Shown one piece after another: positions 1 through 10,870 of a stretch of 64,000 bases of DNA. Within the stretch, counting starts at the first letter, position 1; each line of letters opens with the position of its first letter. The notes below the pieces were generated by a model, which did no database searches, was not told the DNA's origin, and saw only the letters and a program-made list of their open reading frames with translations. The stretch is from the NCBI GenBank assembly GCA_026770025.1, contig JAMXDE010000044.1, forward strand, positions 496,001 to 560,000, given 5' to 3'. This stretch comes from Craspedostauros australis. Taxonomy: Eukaryota > Bacillariophyta > Bacillariophyceae > Mastogloiales > Achnanthaceae. Position numbers and translations under genes: made by a program.

Positions 1-2
1 CG

Positions 3-980
3 CATTTCCACCCTGATGAGATAGAAGAGGGATACTCGCTCGCCATCGTGAGCGGGGAGGCGGGTGCGCGGCTGTCGCACAGCCATGAACGGCAGTATTA
101 CTTCGCCTTGCAATCTCTCACATTGTGGCGTGACATCATCGATGACATGTTCCGTTTGTGGGCGATGGCGGAAAACGACCTGCTCAATCAGTCCATCCAA
201 TACTCGCTGCAGGATACGGGTCAGGGCATGCAGAGAGTCCAGCAGTCACCGGAAACGTACAAGGCGATGCAAAAGATCCTGATCCGCGTCCAGGCCAAGG
301 TGAAGCACTGGGTGGGATCCAGCGTCATCCACTTGGGCGATCACAACGTTCCCAACGCGCTTAGTTTCATTGACAAATACACCCAGGGTGAGTCGGGTTG
401 TGAAATCGTTTGAAATGGTGTGGGTGGTGGACATTGAGAGGCTACAGGTAGCGAAAATGCAGCCTTGCACGGCATTCGACTGTGGAGCCGACATCCAGCC
501 GCGCACAAATACGCACATACAAACATGTATACAAACGTGAACTCACACTATCCTTTTGCCTGCGTTGTTTTTTCGCGTTTGTGCGTCGGGAGATGGCACC
601 CCACGTATCCACCTTTGCAATTCACAACACACCGCACTGGAACGGAACTGGAACGGAAACGCTGGGCAGTCCCGCGCATCCTGGGACCGATCGTGGCGTG
701 TCTGGAGAATGCGGAGAAGCTGTGTGAGGAAGACGATGGCATCAAGGCCTTCATCGACAACGGATTCGGTGGCATTGAGAAACTGCGCATGGATATTCTG
801 TACGACTTCTTCCGATCCGCCTTTGACGGTAGCGGCGCCGACAACTTCTACGACGCGGGTTCTTGCATCGATGGGAGGTTAACGAGCGCGTGGAATTGGT
901 GCTCGAACCTGCCGGACAAGAGCTTCTACCCCATCTTTCAACTGACTGGATTCGTTGGCTTTGATGGCGAATTCAAGTAG
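3..980 (+). CDS. DUF2009 family protein, C-terminal part, two exons
   Basis: The reading frame is already open at base 3, so the gene begins outside the window. Exon 1 runs to about 387 and is followed by a GT-AG intron at 388-669 (donor GTGAGT, acceptor GGGCAG). Exon 2 is 670-980. The G left at the end of exon 1 joins TC to give Val, so the product reads through as DKYTQ-VPRILGPIVACLEN. The text HSHERQYYFALQSLTLWRDI, VGSSVIHLGDHNVPNAL, DILYDFFRSAFDGSGADNFY and GFVGFDGEFK at the C-terminus is what I know of the DUF2009 family, a well conserved eukaryotic family of unknown function. No signal peptide can be judged because the N-terminus is missing. Family assignment is firm; a biochemical role is not known to me. 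Confidence 0.88.
388..669 (+). other. spliceosomal intron of the DUF2009 gene
   Basis: It begins GTGAGT and ends CAG. Both flanking exons continue the same conserved protein text with no loss, which fixes the boundaries. Length is 282 bases. Confidence 0.85.
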
Positions 981-1108
981 AGCCAAGTAGAGTACGACGC
1001 TCTCCAGAATGGAGTGCTCCACATGTATGAATGACAAGAGTTACTCCACTCTATTTGGAAACAAAATGCATTGCGAAATAATACTATTGAGGTGTATGGT
1101 ACCATACG

Positions 1109-3901
1109 CTATGGTTGGTTACTCGGAGAACAGGCACTCAACAAAGGGCCAGGACAATCACCGGCGCCACTGATGGTGTATGTCATAGTGCCGCCACCGC
1201 CGCAATCGTCTTGTGTCAGACATGCTTCACATGATGAATCACCCACGCAGGCTCCCTCCTTGATGACAATGTCATTGGTGATAGTTGCATTGTTGGCAAG
1301 ATATTCGCACGCGCTTTCGCCATCGCAAGCACCCTGTTCAATGAGCAAGCTTCCTTCAGTTTTGCTTCCCGCAAATGCAGTCGCATGTACCCTCCAGCAA
1401 GCAAATTTTCCGTGGCATGCTCTCTCCCCAACTGAAATGTCTGCCACAGTCGGTGATGCTGTATCATCCTGTCTGTTGCGTCTGCCAAGAGCGACGCACG
1501 CACTCCTGCCATCGCAAGCCCCACTCTTAATTCTCACATTGCCAAAGATATTAAGGCCAAGGTTATAGCAACTGCTTGGCCTATGGCATGCCTTTGGTCC
1601 AATCACCCGGTACCCGATCTTGAAATCAGGGTGTGGGTCGTCGCTGAATCCGCCCAGTCCAGTACAGGCCCCGTCGCCGACGCAACTCTCGATGATGATG
1701 GTATCAGGGACCATCCTATCGCACAGGGCGCCATCCATACAGGAATTCTCACTGACTGTCATCACACCAGGAAAAAAAGTGCTGCAATCACCGAGGTCTG
1801 TGCAACAACCCGTGCTACAAGCCTCCCGTACTGGATCTTGACTCCCAGTGAACAGTTTTGTGCCTTTTGCCACAGTTTTCACCAGCAACTCAGTCATGTC
1901 GCGGTCGTTCTTGATCTTGTCGAATCGGTCTTGAGCTTCTCCAATTGCCACGATCCCAGGAGTGTCATCATCATCATTGCAACCAAAGATGCTCTTGATC
2001 ATCCTATCTCCATTGCTAGGTAGACCTTCGACTGCGTCAACGAAATCCGCGCACGCACCATTGCCATCATCACAGAGGACCTGATCAGATATCGTGTTGA
2101 AAGTCGATGTCACATTCCCCGGACCTTCGAGGCATCCAACCTCAAGTCTAGGCGTGGTGGTTGGCATGGTGCTTGGCGTCTGAGAACGCGAAGGAGACGA
2201 GCTTGGTCGATCAGTTGGCGTGGTGCTTGGCGCCTGAGAACGCGAAGGAGATGAGCTTGGTCGATCACTTGGCATGGTGCTTGGCGTGGTGCTTGGCGCC
2301 TGAGAACGCGAAGGAGATGAGCTTGGTCGATCAGTTGGCATGTTGGTCGGAATGGGCGTAGGTTCGGACGACACAGTGGGAAGTGGGGTCGGAAAGAAGG
2401 TAGGACACTCCGTTGGCAACGTGTCCTTACCAACGCAATACTTCTCCACCTTGTCACCCGTTGGAAGGAAGTTTGTGTCCCTGCCTCCCTTGGGACAGGC
2501 TCCCTCCGCATCACTGATCAGATACACCGCATCATGATCGCACTCCGACTTCGTCATGCATGCCCAACAGCTCTGATCACCGCCGCACCCACCAGGAGGG
2601 ACGATGATATCCGTCTTCATCCTGTCACTGAAGCCCATCTGCTCGCATGACCCATCGGCGGCGCACCCACCGTCACCGATGGTCAGGCTTCCTTCACGCT
2701 TGCCAGCAGAACCGTGATTCACAGTGGAATGGGCATCCTTGCAGGCATTGCTGCCAACGCAAGCATTCGAGCCAATATCGATGTGGCTTCGATAGCGAAA
2801 GGATGATGCTGACTGTTTGACACGGCGGCCAGCTGAGTAGCATGCTTTGGGGCTGATGCATGCGCCAGTCTGGATGGTCACATCACCGTGTGATCGATGT
2901 CCCACCCCCTCACAGGATTGCGTGTTGGTACATGCGCCTTCACCAACGAACGTCACTCCAGTGATGAAAGGATTGATCTCGTTCTGATTCATGGATTCGC
3001 ATGCACTCACGCCAGTGCAAGAGGCGTCCAGGATGAGAGGGTTCGGTCCCATGTCCTTGCATGCGCTGTCACCGACACACGCAGTGACGGCAACGGTCAT
3101 GAATGGCGGATAGTTGGAGTTGGAAGCCGAAGCGGTGATTGAGGTGCATCCTGCCGCTCCTTGGCAGCATGGATTGGCGGCGGGAGGAGACAGGGCCATT
3201 CCAATGGACATGCATGCCGCCTTCATCGCATCCGGTCGCTCAGTGACGAGGACAGTATTGGTGGTCGCCACCAGAGTGAGTTGCTCAGCAAGGATATCGC
3301 TGGTTGCGTACTTGTGGAAGAGCTTGCGCGCCGCGCCTTCTCCCAAGTTCCCCGCACATCCGAAGAAATTCTGGAGCGCTGTGGATTCCCTCACAGCGGT
3401 CACTGCCTCGCGGCATGATGGCTTGGCAGAGTTGCAGATGATGGTCTTGGGTTTGGTCTCTTCTGGTGTGAGAATGGTGACGCCGTCAGGCCTGCAGACA
3501 ACGGAGATGATGGAATCAAAGTCCATCGGGGGAGATGACGGAGATGATGTCGGCGGCGCGGTGGGTGCAGCCATGGGAGGGGAGGTCAGGGAGCGTGTGG
3601 GATCGACGGTTGGATGGGCGCTTGGAATCCATGTGGGCGTGGTGGTGAGATCTGTAGCCTCCTTGGAAGTTGAAGGCATTTGTGATGGTGGAATGGAGGG
3701 TTCCAAGAAGCCGCTCTTGTTTGTTTTGGCTCCCTTGTTGTTGCCGGCGCCGAAAGCGGCCTTGAGGGTGCGAGTAGCTTGTAACGCCAGGTGCATCTCA
3801 TCGACTGTGTCTGTGGTCTTCTCTCCAGAGAGGCGCGCTTCCACCATTGTCATGAAGGTGACAAGGAGAGTGGTGATGATGATTGTCTTGACGTTGATCA
3901 T
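1109..3901 (-). CDS. large secreted Cys-rich protein with two tandem modules
   Basis: A 930-residue protein whose first 22 residues (MINVKTIIITTLLVTFMTMV, then EA) form a clear signal peptide, so it should enter the secretory route. A Pro/Ser/Thr linker (about 68-127) leads to a first Cys-rich module (about 130-490). A second linker with repeated DRPSSSPSRSQ units (about 495-585) leads to a related module (about 590-930). Both modules start with a stretch around a C..FFGC or SIFGC motif. Each then carries short repeats of the type GACxGxxAC (for example CVGDSACKDMG, GACDGRSACVALG, GACVGDSSCEAC), and each ends in a motif like GxGDCPG or AEGACPKGG. The halves therefore look like an internal duplication. 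Pro/Ser/Thr linkers of this kind are usual in diatom extracellular proteins. A cell-wall or surface role is inference. I do not recognise a named family. Confidence 0.82.
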   Translation of the reverse strand: MINVKTIIITTLLVTFMTMVEARLSGEKTTDTVDEMHLALQATRTLKAAFGAGNNKGAKTNKSGFLEPSIPPSQMPSTSKEATDLTTTPTWIPSAHPTVDPTRSLTSPPMAAPTAPPTSSPSSPPMDFDSIISVVCRPDGVTILTPEETKPKTIICNSAKPSCREAVTAVRESTALQNFFGCAGNLGEGAARKLFHKYATSDILAEQLTLVATTNTVLVTERPDAMKAACMSIGMALSPPAANPCCQGAAGCTSITASASNSNYPPFMTVAVTACVGDSACKDMGPNPLILDASCTGVSACESMNQNEINPFITGVTFVGEGACTNTQSCEGVGHRSHGDVTIQTGACISPKACYSAGRRVKQSASSFRYRSHIDIGSNACVGSNACKDAHSTVNHGSAGKREGSLTIGDGGCAADGSCEQMGFSDRMKTDIIVPPGGCGGDQSCWACMTKSECDHDAVYLISDAEGACPKGGRDTNFLPTGDKVEKYCVGKDTLPTECPTFFPTPLPTVSSEPTPIPTNMPTDRPSSSPSRSQAPSTTPSTMPSDRPSSSPSRSQAPSTTPTDRPSSSPSRSQTPSTMPTTTPRLEVGCLEGPGNVTSTFNTISDQVLCDDGNGACADFVDAVEGLPSNGDRMIKSIFGCNDDDDTPGIVAIGEAQDRFDKIKNDRDMTELLVKTVAKGTKLFTGSQDPVREACSTGCCTDLGDCSTFFPGVMTVSENSCMDGALCDRMVPDTIIIESCVGDGACTGLGGFSDDPHPDFKIGYRVIGPKACHRPSSCYNLGLNIFGNVRIKSGACDGRSACVALGRRNRQDDTASPTVADISVGERACHGKFACWRVHATAFAGSKTEGSLLIEQGACDGESACEYLANNATITNDIVIKEGACVGDSSCEACLTQDDCGGGGTMTYTISGAGDCPGPLLSACSPSNQP
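2165..2340. repeat. tandem repeat coding the Ser/Pro linker
   Basis: Three copies of a unit of roughly 57-69 bases containing GAGAACGCGAAGGAGA and GAGCTTGGTCGATCA, in phase with the minus-strand protein. They encode the DRPSSSPSRSQ repeats. The phase preserves the frame, so copy number could vary without breaking the gene. Confidence 0.85.
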
Positions 3902-6687
3902 CTTGATTTTCGTGTTGGCTTATGTGATTGAGTGATGGAGAATGTTGTTGCTTTTCTTTCCTATTCGAATTGGAGTTTGTTGATATTGTGGGAAAGAGTA
4001 GTGGTAACAATCCTTTTGCCTCCAGTGTTCCCTCCAAACGATGCCAAAGGGCAAGACCTCGTCTGTTGAAGTAGTGCAGCCCATGTTTGGTTCTGTGTGT
4101 GATGCTGCCTCGTTCGTGCCATTCGGGCAAGCGAAGGATCCCTCTTTCATCCCTTGTTTCTGTTGACTCGTCTTTGCTCAGAAACGACCTGTGAATGCGA
4201 TTGCCAACTGATGAGAGTATCACGCAGAATGAACCTGTGGCTGAAGAGGAACATACGTAGTCGTAAGGTATGTAGAACCTCATGTTTCGCATCACCTTGA
4301 ATTGCACGCTGATCTCAACTGCGATTGAAGTCTGTGTGTATCTCCAAGTTGGAACCGAAGTACCAGAAATCACCGACTGCTCTCCGCATGGAGGATGGAT
4401 ACGTTCGCATCGCGTTTTGATCATGTGCGATGTTGCCCATGATGTTGCTGAACCTTCGCCAAATCAAAATGACATGGGCCCACCCCAGCCCGTGCCCTTC
4501 TCTGTTCCTTCGCTCTTGCTTTTGATCTTGATTTCGATCTTGCCCTTGTCCCATGAGAGTCTCGATGTATCATTGCAGACGCACTTCGCTTCACATTGGA
4601 GACCACCACACTATCTTGATTGCAGATGCCTGCCGAACACTTCAATGTGTGTGGTTGGCACAGGGGATTCTCAAGCGAAACGACATGGTTGTGGGAAAAG
4701 AAGAGAAGAAACGGAGTTGCGGTGATTGCGTATTTCTTTCGGATACTGAGATCATTCGATGCTGTCGTCTGTCTAGCTGAATGCGACCTAGTGTCTTTTG
4801 GCTTGAGTGGAGGCCAATTTGTTGGTAACAATTGGTAACTAGTCGTATGAGTCAGTTTCGCTGTAGACGATGGTACAAGTTGTACGTCAGTCCCACACGA
4901 AGTGGCCCAAAACACACCACTTCTGCCGCAAACCTCCTCGGCAAGTCCATGCCGCTCCATTCATATGAGATCTCCTTTCGTGAGCACTCTCATGTGTGGC
5001 TTGTAATCATCATCTCCAACTTTGGTGGCAATTGGTTGGGTAGTTGTCGAGATATGCTTGTTTCTCTGGAGCAGGCACCCGTTGTTCCCATTCACGAATG
5101 CCCATCACCGCGATGTATAGTGGCGAATTTGTGTGTGCCCCAACGCGTGTTAACTCGCGGTTGGAATGATCACAAATCAATGTAGCACCGACCGATGCGT
5201 TCCTCACCTGCTATGATCAGTTCCTTACATCCTGATATCATCCATTACGACTTCGTTCATCGTATTGCATTGTAGTTGATGATATGGTTGATAAGCTCTG
5301 CAATAGCGTTTCAGTTCTACTTCGGAATACCGTACACCAGCAACCATCTTGGCAACAGCAACTTGGATGCATGTGTATCGTTGCATCCATCCTATTTGGG
5401 AGAGCAATGATCCCTGGCTTTGCAGCAGCACACAAGAGCAGTCAAGAATAGAGCAGAGTACATTGTTTCACACCAAAGAGTTTAATCCCGCCATGCTCTG
5501 ACCACTCTTGATTGGATCTTCCACATCGCTGAGCATGTGCAACTGCGCCGCGCATAATTTCCACGCAATGTGCATGCATTTTAGCATGTATCGCGTGCGC
5601 AATGTAGAGGCAAGTGTTCTATTGGCCATAGCGGCGCTGAAGATCAGTAAAGAACATCAGGTTTCCTTCACAGAACGGTTCGAATGCGGTTTGATAGAGC
5701 ACGAACAGCGACTGCGTCAACAACTTCACCCATCGCATGAGCGTGAAATCAATGGCTAGTCTTTGCGAGGGTGTAGCAACCGGCGTCAATGAAGACGCTT
5801 GTGGCGCGTGAGTAGGAAGCGGTGTTTCCTCGCGAGGATAGGACGTGGTAAAGCGACGAAAAGAACTTGCAGTTGGTATATCTGTGGAGGAAGTGAAGGA
5901 CGAAGACCAATACTACATGGGGAGGTAAAAGAGAGGATAATGCGTCTATTACAAGAAACGGCACGATGATCCGACGTCAGGGCGATGCACAACCTTGCAT
6001 AAAGTAAAGAGACTCATGCGAGCAAAACAGTTCGAATCAACAACACGTAAAAACGCACGATAATGTTTTGGCGCGAACTCTTGTGCGTTCACGGATTGAT
6101 GATCATGGCTGTCACGAGCATTAGTGACTGACTTCAAACACCCAAAGCAACGCACAAAAGCACTCTGGGACACTGACCAGCACACCAATCGAAGCAAAAT
6201 GAAGCGAGGAATACAGCCATGCCATCCACTTGAGCAATAGACGAAACAGAATTGGATGCGGGTGTTTGGAAGGCCGTCGGTCGAGATTGGACGAAAAAGC
6301 AACAATGTTCTGTACCAGAACGTCGTAGACTCTACGCAGTCACCAATGGTTACCAACGAAAAAACCCGCAATCACGTCCGTACGTCGTCCGTATGAAAAA
6401 GGCCGATAAAGGGTTAAAAGAGGCATCGAGATGAACAGGAAGCGGAGACCGTTTGCCGACAATGACCACATCAACAGAGAGCTCTCACTCTCCTCTTTCT
6501 AATGATGTGAAGATGTCAGGCAACGGCCATCAACTCATCAAATGGCAGCTTGTGCCGTCGGCGATATGCCAATGGTTACCAATAAATACCAAAAAGTGCC
6601 AAAAAACCGGAAATTAGCCAATGGCCACTAGAGAGTGCTGGCTCGTACTGTTCCATCGAACATGGACACACTCGCGATGGGTCACGA
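3902..6687. other. intergenic, no gene recognised
   Basis: About 2.8 kb between a gene start on the right edge of the secreted-protein gene and the 3' end of the oxygenase gene. Only short overlapping open frames on both strands are present, none with a recognisable domain, signal peptide or clean splice context. The stretch near 6540-6625 has several CCAATGG/ACCAATA words but no terminal repeats I could pair. Confidence 0.5.
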
Positions 6688-8496
6688 TCAATTCCATCGT
6701 CGCCCACAGATGCAGGAGTTGTCCTGCCGCCGGTTCAGCCAACAGCAGGAGCAGACGCGCGAACGCAATCCCACCTTGCTTGACGCACCTTTCGCGTTTG
6801 CCTGATCTGCGGGCACCGTGATGCTGTCCCCCCACGATCGTGCCCACATAATGTAGGCGAATCGATCGCCCTGCGTGATCTGCGTCACTTCATGCAGTTG
6901 CCGCCCTGCATGCACAATCGCGCGGCCGATCCGTGGGACGTATGCATCTTCTTCCGCGTGCGTGCGCTGACCAGCATGGCTGGTACCCCGCAGTCCGTAG
7001 AATTGCAATTTGCCGCCCGTGAATGCGGGGCTACCAACGCAAATGTTCAGCGTGACCTCGGCGTCATCCGTGTGAGGAACCAATCTCTGTCGCGGTTTGG
7101 TGCTGGTCGGGTCTGCGGAGTAGGCCGCGATGAACCCGTGCCTCCAATCCAAATCGCCCTGCGGGAGTTCCGTTTCGACGAAGAGATGCTGTGTCATGGG
7201 GCGCAGGATGAGATGGAACATCAAGTCGTTGAACCAGGATAGGCCCATGTCGTCGATGTTCGATCGTGCTGACGATTGCAGCCGCGATGCGACACTGTCT
7301 TCTTCCAACAACGTCATGAATCTCTCCGCGTACTGCTGTAGCAGTGCGCAAAAGTGCTGCGACAGCAACGGGAATGCGAAGACGTCCATCAATTCCTCGT
7401 CCAAGATATTGACCAACTGCGAGACGTCCAATTCGACGTCCATCTTGCCAGAGATGACATCTTCGATGGACGGAACGGAGCCGTTGCGTTTGACGTTGCG
7501 GTTGCGCCGGAACGTCTTGGACTGTTGGATGGCCTTGGCACAATCCGGATGCAGAATGTGTTGGAAGACATCATCCCACGCCGTCGGCGGCTGAAGAATG
7601 TCGCGCAATGTCCACTTGGCATGCATGTTGCCGTCGCTGGAACTGGGGTTCGACTTGCTGCCATCCTCCGCCAATATTTGCTGGTGCAACTGCTGCGTGA
7701 TGCGCGCGGAAAACTGCTGCCTGATGGCGAGGCGTTCCTTTTGTTGCTGTACCTTGCGCAGCTGCTGCTGCAGAGCTGCTTCTAACGATTGGATATCTTC
7801 GGTGGACCACCTAAGGAGGTAGTTGGGGTAGCGGTCCAGACCCTCGAGGGCATGGAGCAGATGAGACTTGTGCGTGATTGGGTCATATCCAGTGGAATGT
7901 TTGGCGGTTGCTGTTGCTGTTGTGGTTGCTTTGTTGGCATCTTCTTGGGTCGATTTTCCGGACGGCACTGAAGCACGAAGGTGAGCATCACCGTCGAGAG
8001 GAGGGATGTAACGCTCCTTCTCGTTGATGGCTCCGCCACCGATAGTGGAGCGTCCGCCTTTCGCAGCGTCGGCAGCGCCAGCACCGTCCATTGTCGTATC
8101 TGAAAAGTACTTGGCCGCGGCGTCACTATGGCCGCCTCCCCCGCGCGAGATGAAAAGTATCGGTCGCTTTCGAACCGCACACGCTGGATCAGATGCGTGG
8201 GGATCACACTTTTCCCGCGTTGCGCGATTTCGTCGCGATGACTCGCAAAGGTGCGCGTTTGAGAGTGGCTGACTGTGAACTGTGCTCGATGTGGTTGCTG
8301 ATGATGCTGCTGCAGGCGCGGGGGAGACCGAGATGGAAGGAACGATGAGATACACCAGCAGAAGCAGCACCAGCAGGGATGTTATCGTTGGTGGACGGAA
8401 CCAAGCGTTGGGATGCAACATGAACGATGCAGCCTTGCTCGATGGGCTTGTCACTCGTGGCGTGACAGAGCGAGAAGTGATGAGTATGCGTGGCAT
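6688..8496 (-). CDS. OGFOD2-like 2-oxoglutarate/Fe(II) oxygenase, membrane-anchored
   Basis: A 602-residue protein. Residues about 36-56 (ITSLLVLLLLVYLIVPSISV) form one membrane segment near the N-terminus, giving a type II anchor or uncleaved signal. A long low-complexity and coiled region (Gln-rich, about 230-290) follows. The oxygenase domain is at about 440-555. The iron ligands are His475 and Asp477 in PHTDDAEVTLNICVG and His535 in GRQLHEVTQ, with Arg545 (ITQGDRFAYIMWAR) placed to bind 2-oxoglutarate. The spacing FTGGKLQFYGLRG and GRAIVHAGRQLH matches what I know of the OGFOD2/prolyl-hydroxylase-like group. The last 35 residues, after MWARSWGDS, look unlike the family and may be read-through of an intron or a divergent tail. 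Substrate unknown. Topology suggests ER or Golgi lumen. Confidence 0.82.
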   Translation of the reverse strand: MPRILITSRSVTPRVTSPSSKAASFMLHPNAWFRPPTITSLLVLLLLVYLIVPSISVSPAPAAASSATTSSTVHSQPLSNAHLCESSRRNRATREKCDPHASDPACAVRKRPILFISRGGGGHSDAAAKYFSDTTMDGAGAADAAKGGRSTIGGGAINEKERYIPPLDGDAHLRASVPSGKSTQEDANKATTTATATAKHSTGYDPITHKSHLLHALEGLDRYPNYLLRWSTEDIQSLEAALQQQLRKVQQQKERLAIRQQFSARITQQLHQQILAEDGSKSNPSSSDGNMHAKWTLRDILQPPTAWDDVFQHILHPDCAKAIQQSKTFRRNRNVKRNGSVPSIEDVISGKMDVELDVSQLVNILDEELMDVFAFPLLSQHFCALLQQYAERFMTLLEEDSVASRLQSSARSNIDDMGLSWFNDLMFHLILRPMTQHLFVETELPQGDLDWRHGFIAAYSADPTSTKPRQRLVPHTDDAEVTLNICVGSPAFTGGKLQFYGLRGTSHAGQRTHAEEDAYVPRIGRAIVHAGRQLHEVTQITQGDRFAYIMWARSWGDSITVPADQANAKGASSKVGLRSRVCSCCWLNRRQDNSCICGRRWN

Positions 8497-9033
8497 GGAA
8501 CGCGAAGATCGCTAAGGCACTTGAAGTACGAGTGTGGCAGGAGTGGATCGGAGTTTGCCAGCGTGAAGCAGGAAAGTGGATGACCTGGCGAGGGGTCGTG
8601 CTCCAGTTTCTTTCAGATCCGCAGCTACTTGTGGAGACACCAGCGATGACAGTTCGGAGGGACTGCTGCTTTCTGTGGATTTCCGTCACCTCCTGCATGT
8701 GGCGTACGCGATCAAAAGATACCAACATGCTCGCAGTCCTGTTCGAAGCTCCCATTCACGAATAATTCAGTGCTAACTCGATAAGGATAGAGGCAACTTC
8801 GACGTCTCGTTGGTCCAAGAGCTGCCAATCTGCACGTCCAAGCCATCACTTCAAGTACCATACATGTCTCAATATCTCCCATTAACATTATATACTATAA
8901 AAGTACAAGTAGAATACTGATGCATCTACTCTCCCAAGTTGTTCTCGATTGTTGCCACTTGGCCTCGCGCTTGCACTGGTCCTTTCCTCAAAGTGTGGCG
9001 TGGTTGTTCGGATTGCATAACATAAGAGTATCA
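8497..9033. other. spacer between two minus-strand genes
   Basis: 537 bases upstream of the oxygenase start and downstream of the BIN4-like stop. It contains an A/T-rich run, ATTATATACTATAAAAG, near 8887-8903. Frames that cross this area are shadows. No gene seen. Confidence 0.5.
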
Positions 9034-10870
9034 TCACGACCGCGATTTCCTGCCACGCTTTGCCGGTGTCGATTTCTTTGGTGCCGCTTTGTGCTTCGTG
9101 GTGGTGGATTTGCGTGCAGCGGTAGATCTTTTGCGTGTTGTCGCTGCTGGTTCTTCGTAGTCCTCTTCATCGTCCTCCGCCTCTTCGTCGCTATCGTGTT
9201 GAACTTCCACAACGTCATCGTCGTCGTCTTCCGTGTCTGGCTCAGCCATCGACTTGCGCTTCATTCCAGCACCTCGTGTTGACTTCCGTGGCGTTCGTTT
9301 CGTTGGCGAGGAGACATCATCATCATCATCATCGTTGCCGCCTTCGTCATTGCCTTCGAAGGCAGATCCGTCGCCGCTGTCGTCATCTTTGCTGTCCGCA
9401 ATTTCGATCACATCGGTTTCCTTCTTGCGACTGCGACGCGGCGTCGATGCGGCTCGTTTGTTGGGCGTTGTCGTTGCAGTCACTTCCACGTGGGAAACAA
9501 CTGAAGGAGATGCAACAGGAATTGTTCCATCAAGGTCGCCACATATGGCACCCGCAATGGGATTTGAAACCGCAACTGCCACCGCAACAGGGCCCGCTCC
9601 CTTGGCCGGTGTTACAGGAGCGCCCGCCTTGGCCTTGGCGGCTGCCTTGGCTTTGGAGGATGATGATCGTTTCGCACCCCAATCCTCGTTCTGTGCTTCA
9701 AAGTCGTTCGTCGATCCCTGCAGGAGAGTTCCGCTGAGCTGCTTCATGATGTCCTGGCCGTGGACGATCGGAATGAATTCGTCCGTGATGGATTCCACCT
9801 TCATGTGCTTCAGGGGTGGATTCGCCTGCGACGATGCGACTTTGGATGGTGTGGATGCAGCCTTGGAGGCGGCGAAACCACAGGTCGCGGGAAAACCAAT
9901 CACCATGATGGTTGGTCCAGATTGGATCGTGCCTGAGTACTGGGAGCCTTTCAGATCAAGGGTGACTGCGAGAGTTGAGACCGCATAGTGCAATGGAATG
10001 GAATGCAATGCGATACGATGATCATGCGAAGGTAGCGGACGGAGAACTGGCGTGAGAATGAGATGGAGCGAACAATCAACTCAACTCCCAGCAATACCGC
10101 AAAAGCAAGCCCAGTAGCATAGCTCGATGCACAAAGCAAACAAACGACGGACGAATGGCGAGCATAGTCCCAGCGTGCGAGGACGTACCCATATCGTCCG
10201 AAAATGAAGGTGCCTCCCAACGCCCAATCGCACCAGATGCACCCTCAAAGTCCAATTGCGCCGCATCTGCTTCCGCGATCTGTATGAGGACCGTGCATTC
10301 CTTGGTCGATGGCATTCCCAAGGACGGTGGAATTTGGATGATGTAGCCATCGTCGTGGTCCTTGGACGGCGCTGCTTTGAGATTCGACTTGGCCGCTGCC
10401 TGCGCAGGTGTGGCACTGCTCGACACTTGATCAGCATCGGCCATCAGTTCGTTGGGGGTAGATGCGGCTGCCGAAGGCGCAGACAGAGGCGATGGAGATG
10501 ATGATGGGATTTCCTCCACTTGATCTGTCGCATTGGCATCGTCGCGATTGTTCTCGTGGTCATCCTCATCGTCACTGTGCTTGGCGTCAATGGTGGGCTT
10601 GGCCTTGCTGGCGCTACGTCGGCTGCTCGCAGGCTTCTTGGCGGCAGGCTTTGCCTTTGCTTTGGCCTTCGCCTTTGCTTTCGGCGTGGCCTTCCTGCCT
10701 CGTTTTGTTGCTTTTGCTGGACTTGATGTCACTGCCATGTCATCGTCATGGTCGCTGGCGTCATCTGCATCCATGGCTTCATCGACATGGTCTTCATCGC
10801 TGTCATCGACGATATCGACTACGGGAGCCGACAAGCAGCTCCTCTTGGCTCGTCGAGTAGGACGCGGCAT
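9034..10870 (-). CDS. BIN4-like: BIN4-like DNA-binding protein (topoisomerase VI accessory), two exons
   Basis: Exon 1 runs from ATG at 10870 (MPRPTRRAKRSC) to 10189. An intron of 223 bases (donor GTACGT, acceptor CGCAG) separates it from exon 2, 9965 to 9034. The phase fits exactly: ATG G joined to TC ACC gives DDM-VTLDLKG. The joined core LDFEGASGAIGRW, VTLDLKGSQYSGTIQ, GPTIMVIGF and ITDEFIPI parallels the core I remember of Arabidopsis BIN4/MIDGET (SGDMGAVGR, YLDLKGTIYKSTI, MNDFIQLIP, EGTLEGFTFE). Acidic and Lys/Ala-rich tails flank it, with AT-hook-like RGRK at both ends. BIN4 is a partner of the plant-type topoisomerase VI used in endoreduplication and DNA repair, so a nuclear, DNA-bound role is expected. 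An upstream in-frame ATG at 10945 is an alternative start, but it adds text unlike the family. Confidence 0.72.
9966..10188 (-). other. spliceosomal intron of the BIN4-like gene
   Basis: Donor GTACGT at 10188 reading leftwards and acceptor CAG ending at 9966. It is placed inside the conserved BIN4 core. Removing it joins two halves of one domain in frame, while reading through gives unrelated text. Confidence 0.75.
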
